DNA of 64,000 nucleotides from Anastatus disparis (taxonomy: Eukaryota > Arthropoda > Insecta > Hymenoptera > Eupelmidae), in assembly GCA_017163975.1 (NCBI GenBank), contig JAFFSR010000136.1, positions 12,273,501 through 12,337,500 of the forward strand. Direction: 5' to 3'. Both the position numbers and the translations under genes were made by a program. Below are positions 39,601-48,918 of the stretch, one piece after another. The notes below the pieces were generated by a model. It was given only the letters and a program-made list of their open reading frames with translations. It was not told the DNA's origin and did not search any database. Within the stretch, counting starts at the first letter, position 1, and every line of letters starts with the position of its first letter.

Positions 39601-41654
39601 CTGTACATTATTTTGGATTAATGCATTTACCAGGATTGTTAGATGTGTTATTAGAACATTTTTCACGTTCATTGTCAGATATGTTTGATTCCTCATTAAT
39701 TGATGAAGATCGTTATTATTTTCAACATTGTATAAAAAGTCCTGACATTGATCTTGGAGCAGTAAAAAAACCCGTTGATCCCGAAAGTCGAATAAAACTT
39801 CTTTCATCGTCAAACTACACTTATTCATCAAGACACGGTAAACCTGTAAAAATTATACCAAGAGATGATGATATTTTTATTTTAGATAATCGTAGATCTT
39901 GGGATTATGATGATACTGAAACAGAAATAGAACCTTGGCAAGTTGACAGCAAAACTATTAATTACATAGTTACATGTTTTGAGTCAGGAGTCAATAGTGT
40001 TTCATTTACAAATAGTTTAAAAGGAGATGCATTACCAAAATCACAAAATGAAGTAGAACACTTAATTTCTAAACATGACATAAGTCGTTATAATGTAACA
40101 AATGTAAGTTCAAATTTAGAGAATCAATCTGATTGCAGTAATTTTCCTACAGAACACAAAGATATAATGAATGTTGAATTGAAACAACAAGAAAAAAAGA
40201 AAAAAATTAAAACTCTTAGTGACGTGCTCTCAAGAATAAATAAAGAACCTATAGAGAATAATGATCTTACAAGAGAATTATATGAAAAGAAATGTGATGG
40301 AGTTAAGAAAGAAAACGAAATTGAGTTTGGAATTAGAAATAATTCATCAGATAATTCAGAATTATTAAAAACTGATAATTTGTGTTCTAAGCAAGATAAT
40401 GACTCAAGTTCTTTCAATAAATCTACATTATCGACATTTATTTCTGATTATGAACAAAAAAAAGAAGTAACTGAAGAAAGTTGTGAAAACAAAACCATTA
40501 CAGAACATTTAAAAACTGAAAGACTAGTTATTGATAATGTAGAAAATAAAGAATATGTCTCAACAGAAGAACAAGAAACACCGAGATTAAATATTCGGGA
40601 TCCAGCTGGAACTCTTAAAAGGAGAAGAATAAGTGATTATGAAGATGAAAGTTACTCGAGAGACGAAGCAAGTTTGTATCTTGTAACTGAAATACAAGAT
40701 AACTTAGCTAGGCGATGTGTATGTTTATCAACAATTTTAAGGAATTTGACATTCATCCCTGGTAATGAAATAGAATTTGCAAGAAATGTGACATTTTTGA
40801 GTTTATTAGGAAAATTATTATTGCTACATCATGAACATCCTACAGGTACTCAAAAAACACGAAATTATGACAGAGAAGAAGACGCCGATTTTGCAGATTC
40901 TTGCAGTAGTCTTCAAGGAGAAAATGAATGGTGGTGGGATTTCTTATATCATATTCGTGAAAATGTATTAGTAATGGCCGCTAATATTGCTGGTCATATG
41001 GATTTAAGTCAATATTCAGAAGAAATTTCTAGACCAGTTTTAGATGGTCTACTTCATTGGGCTGTTTGTCCAGCAGCTCATGGTCAAGACCCTTTTCCAA
41101 CTGTAAACCTAAATTCCTCTTTATCACCACAAAGATTAGCTTTAGAAGCGTTATGCAAACTTTGTGTTACTGAAAGCAATGTAGATTTAGTTGTTGCAAC
41201 TCCACCATTTTCTCGTTTACAAAAATTGTGCTCTGTATTATCGCGACTTCTTTGTCGTAGTGAAGAGCAAGTTCTAAGAGAGTTTGGTGTCAACCTTTTA
41301 CATTTTCTTTCAGCAGCTGATAGTGGAATAGCTCGTACTATAGCATTGCAAACACCTTGTATAGCATTATTAGTGGCCTTCATTGAGCAAGCAGAAACTA
41401 GTGCTCTTGGAGTAGCAAATCAACATGGTATAGCAGCTCTTCGTGATAATCCGGAGTCTATGGGAACCAGTCTGGATATGTTACGTCGAGCAGCCGGTAC
41501 TCTTCTCAATCTTTCTAGACATCCAGACAACAGAACTTTACTATTACAACATGAATCTCGTCTTCTTGCGCTCGTTATGAGTCAAATTCTCGATCAACAG
41601 GTTGCAGCAATAGTGGCACGAGTGCTTTTCCAATGTTCACATGGAACTACGTAA
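36645..41654 (+). CDS. Intronless Osa/ARID1-like ORF; candidate chimeric retrogene
   Basis: A single open frame of 1669 codons encodes a trithorax-group Osa (BAF250/ARID1) protein, the DNA-binding subunit of SWI/SNF (BAP) chromatin remodelling complexes. Order: a Ser/Pro/Gln-rich region with SQGMRPSPSPTGSTGSRSMS; a short HHSPPT repeat (about 220-235); the ARID domain (about 440-530, RRSWLDKFINFMEERRTPI ... GGFMEVKKNKTWKDIAGLLG ... YTLRKHYTKHLLAYE); a Gln/Ser-rich linker; the BAF250 C-terminal region from about 942 (LTRADIAPVEAWRIMMAL) to the end (LDQQVAAIVARVLFQCS). Osa genes elsewhere have many introns and longer proteins (Drosophila over 2700 aa), so an intronless, N-terminally shortened copy suggests retroposition. 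The first 13 bases including the ATG come from the SMUG1 last exon. The intact frame over 5 kb argues for selection or recent origin. Alternative: the native gene with an unusually large exon. Confidence 0.85.
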   Translation: MHPSCISNSQGMRPSPSPTGSTGSRSMSPAGGQQNIQMPPRPSSGQSDSGGPSRMSLSPLATQGPPPHMHNYKTNSSGQNSTPSGSSQNLNNLSTIPGGMNYINTGTNQVLGYSSQGNYSTLRSHLQFPQSYQQANNLQALTNSQYQSNRSNNMAQYSQYSHKIGFSSLSTGTLPSPGSPQAYGVIGNNPSILVPPCKTMAGISNVGPPTSTMGPSPPTHHSPPTHHSPPTHHSPPNHLSNPHVGSSTTLMQRNASSPSLNTESGPMPPPSTPPTSHSVISSVSNSHNTESNSSQDISNDSSITTHVGVSTATIVTTSNSTVNSIITTGPDGTSLDEGSQQSTLSNASAASGEESAFTPKVRKELINYHNHPTTPQNTVPSPGAVSINSVHEDYPDINSSGWPRKSASPVYNSHVPQDSYRSKKSDGLSKLYEMDDSIERRSWLDKFINFMEERRTPITSCPTISKNPLDLFRLYLCVKERGGFMEVKKNKTWKDIAGLLGIGASSSAGYTLRKHYTKHLLAYECHFDRGGVDPQPIINQLEAGSKKKGSKGTSSVPSPGSSNSQDSFPAGGSNNTSVDNYGSYQNTYSGNASSGSTADYNPSPPRPPSQSNTSSHTNVQQSNYQNPTPFQNYSQDQYIRPQGGTIAQSSEFNQSYSSRPHYTPYVTDIDRNYSGGNLPSSNASSQEIYNRYSGNPQTGTYSSGGPAVTRTAYSTGSQGLSTSTAQQSVSPQQTTPQSQTTAGSTYSCPQDYYRQDQGTYGAPISNQIYVTTTNKNMPPPPPGLQQPRRHPDFVKEQYPTYNPQRTTYTGWSTNNNQYNNGNSIRMQYPNQQTQSTSQHQSQQQPQAVTTTSTPVTVNLSNSQQWSNQPNSRPSTQNNLNSLIHAPSPWEQRYNQTSLYSGPGSHQNQLGMTPLINQQSITKKEMSFPSDSIEAITPLLYKRRKLTRADIAPVEAWRIMMALRSGLLAESCWALDILNILSFDDTSVHYFGLMHLPGLLDVLLEHFSRSLSDMFDSSLIDEDRYYFQHCIKSPDIDLGAVKKPVDPESRIKLLSSSNYTYSSRHGKPVKIIPRDDDIFILDNRRSWDYDDTETEIEPWQVDSKTINYIVTCFESGVNSVSFTNSLKGDALPKSQNEVEHLISKHDISRYNVTNVSSNLENQSDCSNFPTEHKDIMNVELKQQEKKKKIKTLSDVLSRINKEPIENNDLTRELYEKKCDGVKKENEIEFGIRNNSSDNSELLKTDNLCSKQDNDSSSFNKSTLSTFISDYEQKKEVTEESCENKTITEHLKTERLVIDNVENKEYVSTEEQETPRLNIRDPAGTLKRRRISDYEDESYSRDEASLYLVTEIQDNLARRCVCLSTILRNLTFIPGNEIEFARNVTFLSLLGKLLLLHHEHPTGTQKTRNYDREEDADFADSCSSLQGENEWWWDFLYHIRENVLVMAANIAGHMDLSQYSEEISRPVLDGLLHWAVCPAAHGQDPFPTVNLNSSLSPQRLALEALCKLCVTESNVDLVVATPPFSRLQKLCSVLSRLLCRSEEQVLREFGVNLLHFLSAADSGIARTIALQTPCIALLVAFIEQAETSALGVANQHGIAALRDNPESMGTSLDMLRRAAGTLLNLSRHPDNRTLLLQHESRLLALVMSQILDQQVAAIVARVLFQCSHGTT

Positions 41655-42348
41655 TCCTTTCTAATATCTCAAGTTAATATATAAGCAAAAACAATGACGT
41701 GATACTGAAGATTCAATTGATTATTGGGAGGCAAATTGAAAGTGATTTGTGCGATATGGTTGTAGTTTTATATTGAACAAATAAAAACGTAAAGTATCTA
41801 TTGGTGTTAGCGATTATGTAAAACAGCATTCACTAGAAATAATTTTCTTATATATGCAGCGTGGTATTCAATAATTGTTAATAATCAAAAGTTTTTTGGT
41901 CATTCAAGTATTTAATTCAAAAGTTGCAAAAACATTAGAAATAACATTAAACAAAAAATTCAAAATATAATTAAAACTCAAATGTATAAGAAATTTGAAA
42001 AGTGTCATAAAAAGATATAAACAATTAAAACTTAAAAAAAAAAATGGTGTGGCAGTCTTTGGAACTGGCCGACAGAAGTGAAACTTCTCTAGAAAAATTA
42101 TAGAACTCATAAAAGTTTATTTAATCTCTATCACTATTTTTTGTATTTTCAAAATAATTTTAAATTTAGATTTTTCAAAGAATTAATTCTTTTTAATTGT
42201 AAATGAAATGAATGAAATTTCTGTTACGATATTTATTTTACAAAAATACTATATTGTAATTTTTATTCGCTATTATCAAAACTATTATCATTTGTAGCCC
42301 TCACAATCGTTTACGCGTGCATATAGATGTGTATATACATGCATAATA
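41655..42348 (+). other. 3' flank of the osa-like ORF
   Basis: AT-rich sequence without an exon. An AATAAA lies near 41780 and an 11-base A run near 42031-42041; the latter could be a decayed retroposition tail, but A runs are common in this DNA and no matching target-site duplication was identified. The rest of the SMUG1 last exon is not found here. Confidence 0.4.
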
Positions 42349-42517
42349 GTTATTTACGCACCTTGGGCGGGAGTAGCTTAATTATGTCGAGAGATATTTG
42401 TAGTGAGAGGGAATAGAAAAGTCGAGGTCGCGTCAGCGGCCAAGACTAATTTATTTCCCTCTCACTACAAATAATCCGAGACATATTAAGTGACTCTCGG
42501 CCATGGTGCATAAACAA
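42349..42517. repeat. Foldback element, about 170 bases
   Basis: The arms pair TTACGCACC...GGGAGTAGCTTAATTATGTC with the complement of GACATATTAAGTGACTCTCGGCC. The inner ends share TTTGTAGTGAGAGGGA / TCCCTCTCACTACAAA, a perfect 16-base match. The loop near 42420-42450 includes GTCGCGTCAGCGGCC. There is no coding capacity. Confidence 0.8.
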
Positions 42518-43119
42518 TTTTTCGGCTCTGGCGTCCGTATCCGGGCTTTAATCGTATCAAAAATTTCATAAATTTGAAAAATTGATTACTTTGAACTCTT
42601 ATAAATTGCAAAAATTATAACTTAGAAACCATTCATTAATTGTATAAAAAATTTCATACACTTGAAAAATTATATAAGTAAAATTATAAGTGAGAAAAAT
42701 AATATATAAGTTCATTTATTTTATTATCCTAACTATCATAATTTTTACTATTACTTGGGTAATTTATATTTTTATTTAATAACATGAAGATAATTGAAAA
42801 ATCAAAAAAAAATTTTATGTACAGAACAGTGAGTACTAAGAGCGAATGATTTCTGTGGTTACTGAGTCACTGCTGTTATTATTGGCACGTCGATATATGT
42901 TTATTTTCAGATTTATTTTCAAAGATATGTGACTCATTAGTTGGTGAAAATGAGAGCTTCGTTTTTCTTTCTTTTTCTCTATCGTTGCTGTAGTTATTAA
43001 TGTGTGGCGCTTGCGTATCGGCGCAGAGAGGAAATTCTAGCATTATCCCTATTTTTACTTTCTGTGGTACTTTTTCTGTAAAACTACTTGAATGTTTGGG
43101 GCTTAGACCTCCTCGACCT

Positions 43120-43330
43120 TTACGCGATGATAATGGCGGAGGAGGAATAATTATAGTCGAGGAGCTAATGATTATTGAGATTTAAAATGGACAGATGATA
43201 GGGTAAATATGGCGTCAGCGAGAGTAGAACTTTAGTAATGAAATTCTACTTTCGTTGACGCCATATTTTCCCCACTAACTGTCCATTTGAAATCCCAATA
43301 GTCGAGGATTGGTCCTCCGACGAAATCAAT
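43120..43330. repeat. Foldback element centred near 43232
   Basis: The inner arms pair AAATGGACAG...AATATGGCGTCAGCGAGAGTAG with the complement of CTACTTTCGTTGACGCCATATT...CTGTCCATTT around a loop of about 17 bases. Outer parts (GGCGGAGGAGGAAT and GTCGAGGA motifs) pair more loosely. Weak similarity of flanking CTTTCTTTTTCTCTAT sequences hints that the element may extend to about 42960-43455. Confidence 0.7.
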
Positions 43331-43972
43331 CCTTTGAAATGTTTAACGTGCTCTATACGTTGAGGCTCGGTTACTAACACCTGATGAGCCAAAAAAGTAT
43401 AAGGACTTACCATCAAACATATTATAGAGAAAGAAAGAAAGAAAAGGATGGGAAACACAAGCCGCTGTTGCTTTCTTTATTCATTCAGATATTTTTTTTT
43501 TTAGTTAATATATGAGGATATTGTCCTCTATATGTTAATCTTTTTTAATATGATGATATCGAGGAAGCCCAACCCGGTTCCCGTTTAACACATCACATCA
43601 GGCTAGACTGGCTAACACACGATACCGAAAACTTTGACTACCGATGGGTGGTCAGCCACTTTTGTGACCAACAATCAACCGATACCCAATAAGGTCGAAT
43701 TTTTTTTGCGATATAAATGGCACACTTATTTTCTTTCGAAAAAAAGTCAGAGGTACCTGGCCAGGAGGGAGTGGGGGCTAAATTTCGGACAGGGTGACTT
43801 ACGAATTCTTAATAATCTTACACATGAAAACTTTTATCTTAAATTAGTAAGATAGGTTCAAAATATATATAAAGACGAACTTTTTTATATAACTTGTTGC
43901 CTGAAAATACATCTCATAATTCCGTGTGAACGAAACGATTTGTTACGTAATACTAAGTTTATAGTATATTAA

Positions 43973-44126
43973 CCTTTAGAGGACGGGATGGCCCCTATAC
44001 AGGCCATGCTCATGATCGACCCTTTACATGTGTTAGTTTTGAGATGTGAGACATCACAAAAACTCGATTTCTATAGAAAAGTGAGAGAAAACAGTAAACT
44101 AAACCCAAATCCCCGTCCTCTAAAGG
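43973..44126. mobile_element. Second piggyBac-like MITE with TTAA target sites
   Basis: A 154-base element has perfect 15-base inverted repeats, CCTTTAGAGGACGGG and CCCGTCCTCTAAAGG. It is flanked by TTAA on both sides (43969-43972, 44127-44130). The family differs in sequence from the TTAA element at 27338-27570. The interior is non-coding. Confidence 0.87.
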
Positions 44127-44566
44127 TTAAAAAACAAAAATTTTGACAACTAGTAGGACCCGATACGTCAAGTTTAAGCTTAGTACTGACAGTTATGCGA
44201 TTTTTAATCGTTTGGGGCAACTTACCGAAACCATGTTAATTAATACGGGTTTTTGGGAAAATTGCTTTTTTATTAATTTTTTATTAATAATAATACATTT
44301 AATATTCATTCTAATATTATTATGTTAATATTATATTTTTGTAATTATTAATGTAATAATGATTAATAAAATAGTTAAGAATTAAAAAAAAATTCGTTAA
44401 ATAAAAAATGTAATTATATTTTTTAAGTCGGAAAATAGCCCTTACGCAAAAAGAAAGTTGCCCACATGTATACATATTCTATATCTGTGCGTTTGAAATC
44501 AAGTCAGTACAGTACCTCCCGTTTTTTTCTTTATATGTATTAGTACCTTGATTTGTCGTCAAGACG

Positions 44567-44794
44567 CGCCGACTCGCACCGTACCCGTACCCGTCCCCGT
44601 CCAATTCTCGAGTGGAGTGTTCCATCTAGACTACTTCGTGTTCTCTGAGAAGTTCGATAGTAAACGTACAATGCCTTTCATATTAAATTTAAATTACGTT
44701 TACCATCGAACTTCTCAGGGAACACGAAGTAGTCTAGATAGAACACTCCACTCGAGAATAGGACGGGGACGAGTACGGAACGGGTCGGGTCCCG
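44567..44794. repeat. GC-richer foldback element with near-perfect arms
   Basis: Arms of about 100 bases pair. Matching blocks include TCTCGAGTGGAGTGTTC, TCTAGACTACTTCGTGTTC and CTGAGAAGTTCGAT with their complements, plus a C/G-rich outer block (CCGTACCCGT, CCCCGTCC). The loop is about 26 bases (44668-44693). The open frame 44548-44841 simply crosses this repeat and is not a gene. Confidence 0.85.
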
Positions 44795-44979
44795 AAAAGT
44801 TCCGTCAGCTGGCTCTCTCTTATGGGGCCTGTGTACCGTAGGTAAAGAAGTTTCACTTAAAAAAAATTAATTAAATTTAGCTAAACAAGAAGCGTAATAA
44901 GGATTAAAAAGTAAAAATGTAACGAGCATCAATCAAAGGTTGTAAAATAACAGTACAAAATGTAAACCTAAATAGCACT

Positions 44980-45166
44980 ACCCTGGTTAAAATAGTTGAA
45001 ATTCTCAAATGGTTTGGCAACGTCTAGTACTAAAAACTGGAAAGATTAAGAAAAGTTTTTAAGAAAACAAGAAGAGACTTGAGAGTTTTCTTATGAATCT
45101 TTCCGGTTTTTAGAACCAGACCTTTCCGAATGTTTCCGATTCTTAAAAAACTTTTTAACCAGGGTA
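44980..45166. mobile_element. MITE with CCCTGGTTAAAA ends and TA flanks
   Basis: The termini ACCCTGGTTAAAA and TTTTTAACCAGGGT are inverted, and each is next to a TA dinucleotide, as expected for the Tc1/mariner type. Inside are further complementary stretches (AAAAACTGGAAAGATT and AATCTTTCCGGTTTTT). It is non-autonomous. Confidence 0.7.
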
Positions 45167-45792
45167 AAATGTAAAACGTATCAAAGACTATAAAATAACA
45201 GTATAAAAAGTAAACATAATTAATATAATTTAATGTTAACATAAAAAAATAATGTGATCAAATAACTTTTTGTGATCGCATAATTAAATGCCAAAAATAT
45301 GGAGTCAGATATAGGAGTCACGTATAAAATTACATTGTTTAAAAAAGAAACTTTGTAACTTAGTTTTTAAGAAAAAATTGTAAGCAACAGCGGTTGCAAA
45401 ACTTCTCACAGTTTCTCTATCTCTGTCTCTATTTCTTAAATGACGTCTAGGAAACGTTTCTAATATTTAGAAATTTTCTATGTACACAAAATTAACATTT
45501 GTTCTGTAAAGTTTTTATTTTTTTCAACTGGGATAATGTTTTAAAAATATAGATGTCATTCATCAACAAGCTCGAGAAAACTGCATGGTCAGTCGTGTGC
45601 CAACTCCTTAACGCTATGCACACGAGAGCTAGTGTTGGCGCTAATAAAGATTCACTTTACTAATTACACTTGTCATTCTATTCAGGTACAACCTTACTCT
45701 CGTCGTCCTCATCCTCACACGCATCCTCCGGTAGAATAGGCTACCTGGTGAATTTACACTAACAACCAACACACTACCGCCTATAGTAGGAC

Positions 45793-47233
45793 AGCGGTTC
45801 ACCCCCCTAAATAAAGCTTGAACCGACTAACTGTTTTTTTCATTTCTACACCATGCACTAAACCTTTTTAATTCGATTTTGTATATTTTTCCGAATACAA
45901 ATATATTTTTTTAATTTTTTTCAAGTCGGCCGGTAATTAAGGTAAAGACCCCAAAACACGATCACTCTTCGAGAAAATGAGGTTGAATTGAATAAAAATA
46001 ACAGAAAAAGAATGATAAAGATTTAAATCTTTTTTATTATTATAAAGAAAGGTCTTAGCTTTAAAATGAATACAAAAATATTTTCATTGTATACACAAAT
46101 TTAATCTAAAAGTATTTTTTAAAATAATTTTTGAGACACCAAAAGTTGATCACTAAAATCTGCGTTGATTTGATGATTATTAACGTTTAAAATTGTATTT
46201 AGGAAAAATATCGATAATTTTATAATAAAAAAAAAAATATTTTAAATGTACTAAGTTTTTAATTGTTATTTCATTTCATACATCATCAGTAATTAACTTG
46301 TTTACTTTTGATCATGTATTGGGTACTTATTGCATTTTAGAGTCTTTACCTTATTATAAATAAAAAACTTGTAAAAAAAATTAAAATTCATGATTCAAAA
46401 TTCATAATTTAAATTGATAATTCGGACGAAGTTTTATTAATTGTATTTTATTTAAATAAACACTTTTTGTGAAGGGAAGTATACCTTTAAAAATGCTTCC
46501 TTTTCGAGTTATTTGTGATTTTATGGTGTAAAAATGCCAAAATTCGTAATTTTTGCGATTTTTTTTCTCGGAAACTACTAAATGGATTGCAATTTTACCA
46601 ACAGCATTATAATCTTCAAAATTTCAACTGTAGGTGCGAATTTTGTGACAACAAAAAATCATTTCCGAAATGAGATTCGAAATGTCTCTCTCGAGCCATG
46701 TAGCACAGAGCGTTTACGATGGAAGGTTATGGTTGCGACTATGCAGGGACACGCATCGCGTGCGTATATCTTTCAAAATTTTTTTATATACGTATTAAAT
46801 TATAAAATTTGCACCTACAGTTGAAATTTTGTAGAATATAATGTTGTCGGTAAAATCGCAATCCATTTAGTAGTTTCCGAGAAAAAAAGTCGCAAAAATT
46901 ACGAATTTTTGCATTTTTACGCCATAAAATCGCAAATAAATCAGAAAAGAAGCATTTTTAAGGTGTACTCTCCTATACAAAAAGTGTTTATTTTAATGAA
47001 ATACAATTAAATAAAATTTGTCCAAATCAATTTCATGAATTTTTATGTTTTTACAAGTTATTTGTTTATAATAATTATCGGCCCACTCGGAAAAAATTAA
47101 AGAAATATATTTCTACTCAGAAAAATATACGAAACCAAATTAAAAAGGTTTGGTGCATTAGAAATGCAAAAAAAAGTTTGTCGGTAAATTGTATTTCTAA
47201 GCTTTATATTAGGGGTGAACCGTTCGCCGATAG
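45793..47233. repeat. Large foldback element, about 1.44 kb, with a nested MITE
   Basis: The left end CGGTTCACCCCCCTAA...AAAGCTT matches the complement of the right end AAGCTTTATATTAGGGGTGAACCG. Pairing continues inward (AAACCTTTTTAATT, AAACACTTTTTGT, CGGAAACTACTAAATGGATT, CTGTAGGTGC and their complements) to about 46640 on the left and 46805 on the right, leaving a loop of about 160 bases. The left arm is longer because it holds a 412-base insertion (45940-46351). The interior ORF at 46582-46824 spans the loop and is not credible as a gene. Confidence 0.85.
45940..46351. mobile_element. MITE nested in the left arm of the large foldback, TA target
   Basis: The ends are AGGTAAAGAC and GTCTTTACCT, flanked by TA (45938-45939 and 46352-46353). 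The opposite arm of the host foldback has the empty site (its complement reads GATAATTATTATAAAC), showing that only a TA was duplicated. This supports a Tc1/mariner-type origin. There is no coding capacity. Confidence 0.85.
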
Positions 47234-47242
47234 AGTTCTCAA

Positions 47243-48918
47243 TATCGTGGGTGCATAATCAGCTCGGCACCGGGTGACCTAACCTTTCCTAAAAGTTTGA
47301 CTTACGCTATAGGTTTAAAAATGGCAGCAGTGTCTGTTTGAAGAGGATAGACAATTTTCCCAGGATTTTACAGAGATCATCATCATTATTATTATCATTA
47401 TTGCATAGAATCATGAGTGTCAGTGGAAACTTCGTCTTTTAAAAAATATAAAAATAAAAGAAAGTTTAATTGACAAAAAACTAATTCAGAACAAGTAAGT
47501 TTATTTTAATAGATAATATATACTTTTTGGCTTTGTTTTGTTTTTATTACGACTCTACCTGCATTACCTTTAGCGAGTTTACGAGGAATGGAGCTCTATT
47601 GAAAAAAAATGCAATGAAAGAAAATTGGTTTTGCTTAATAAAATTTTTTATAATTTTGAGTAAAAATTGAATATTTTTATTTATAATAAAAAATTAAAGG
47701 CTAAAATAAAAATAAAATTCTAAAAATTGACGCCAATGTGCATTAATTACCACGAAAATTCGCTACTTATGTGTATGTGTATGTGAATGTGTTGGTATAC
47801 AACAAAATCAATAACAATGATGATTAAATTGTTTCTATCTTTTTTCAATGCAAAAATTGATTTTGTTGTTTCTAACTGTAATAGAAGTTATACTAGTGAA
47901 CTGGTAAAATCATAATATTTTTTATTGACAGGGAAAGTATTAATTAAGATAATTGAAAAGTATGGAAATAACAAAAAGACCTAAAATGGAATATGATGAT
48001 GTTCCATTAGATTTAAGCACAAAGAAAAGTTCAACAAACAATAAAAGTGATGATACAGATTTAATTCATTCAAACAAACTTAATGACAATGACATTTTTG
48101 TTGTTCCAAAAGTTCCACCTCAGATTATTAGTATTTCCGATAGACTTTTAGCATCTGAATGTGCACTTTCTCAAAAATTAAGATACATTAATTTTAATTT
48201 TCCTGTGGAATATGTATACAATCCAATAGAATATGCATTTCAAGTTCATGCCATGTATGTAACTAAATATTGTCGTTCAACAAAAAAAATTTTATTCCTT
48301 GGCATGAATCCTGGACCTTGGGGTATGTCCCAAACAGGTGTGCCATTTGGTGAAGTGAATATTGTAAGAGACTGGTTAAAAATTAGTGGTAATATTGGTA
48401 AACCAATTCGCGAACAAGCAGATAGACTGATTACAGGGTTTAATTGTACACGTAGTGAGATTAGTGGAAGAAGATTTTGGAATTTATTTAGAGAGTTATG
48501 TCATGGAGATCCTGAAAAATTTTTTAAACATGCATATTTACACAATTATTGTCCAATTGCTTTGATGGATGCTGGAGGTCGAAACATCACTCCTGCGGAA
48601 TTAAAGGCAATATATTTAATCAAATTTGTGGAAACATTACAATTAATTGTTTTTTTTTTCTATTTCTAGGGACCTGAACAGTATACTTTGTATGCAGCCT
48701 GTGATGAAACTTTAGTGGCTGTGTTGAAATTACTAAAAGTTGAAATTGTTTTGGGAGTTGGAAGGTTTGCAGAAAAGAGGGCCCAGACTGTAGTAAAGAC
48801 AACTGGTCTCCCAATCAAGGTAAAGATTTATTAATTTATTAAATAGTCAAATCAATAATTTAATAGAAAATAGTTTTAACAAATTATTTTTAAATTCTAG
48901 GTTCTATGCATCCCTCAT
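47243..48918 (+). repeat. Duplicated SMUG1 block, downstream copy (B)
   Basis: This is the direct repeat partner of 34471-36657, starting immediately right of the large foldback. It contains the probable SMUG1 promoter region and a 5' non-coding exon ending at donor GTAAGT (47495), with the acceptor TTTATTGACAG at 47931. It also holds the coding exons up to the shared CATCCCTCAT at 48918. Confidence 0.92.

Noticed and set aside
42031..42041. A run considered as the poly(A) tail of the osa retrocopy
   Set aside because: Only about 11 bases in a genome full of A runs, with no target duplication found; noted but not claimed.
44548..44841. 97-codon open frame
   Set aside because: It simply traverses a palindromic element; the amino-acid sequence has no family resemblance.
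46582..46824. 80-codon open frame
   Set aside because: It runs across the inner arms and loop of the large foldback element; composition and position indicate chance.
48620..48814. Minus-strand frame repeated at 36287-36553
   Set aside because: It is the antisense of SMUG1 exon 2; its appearance twice reflects the duplication, not a conserved gene.
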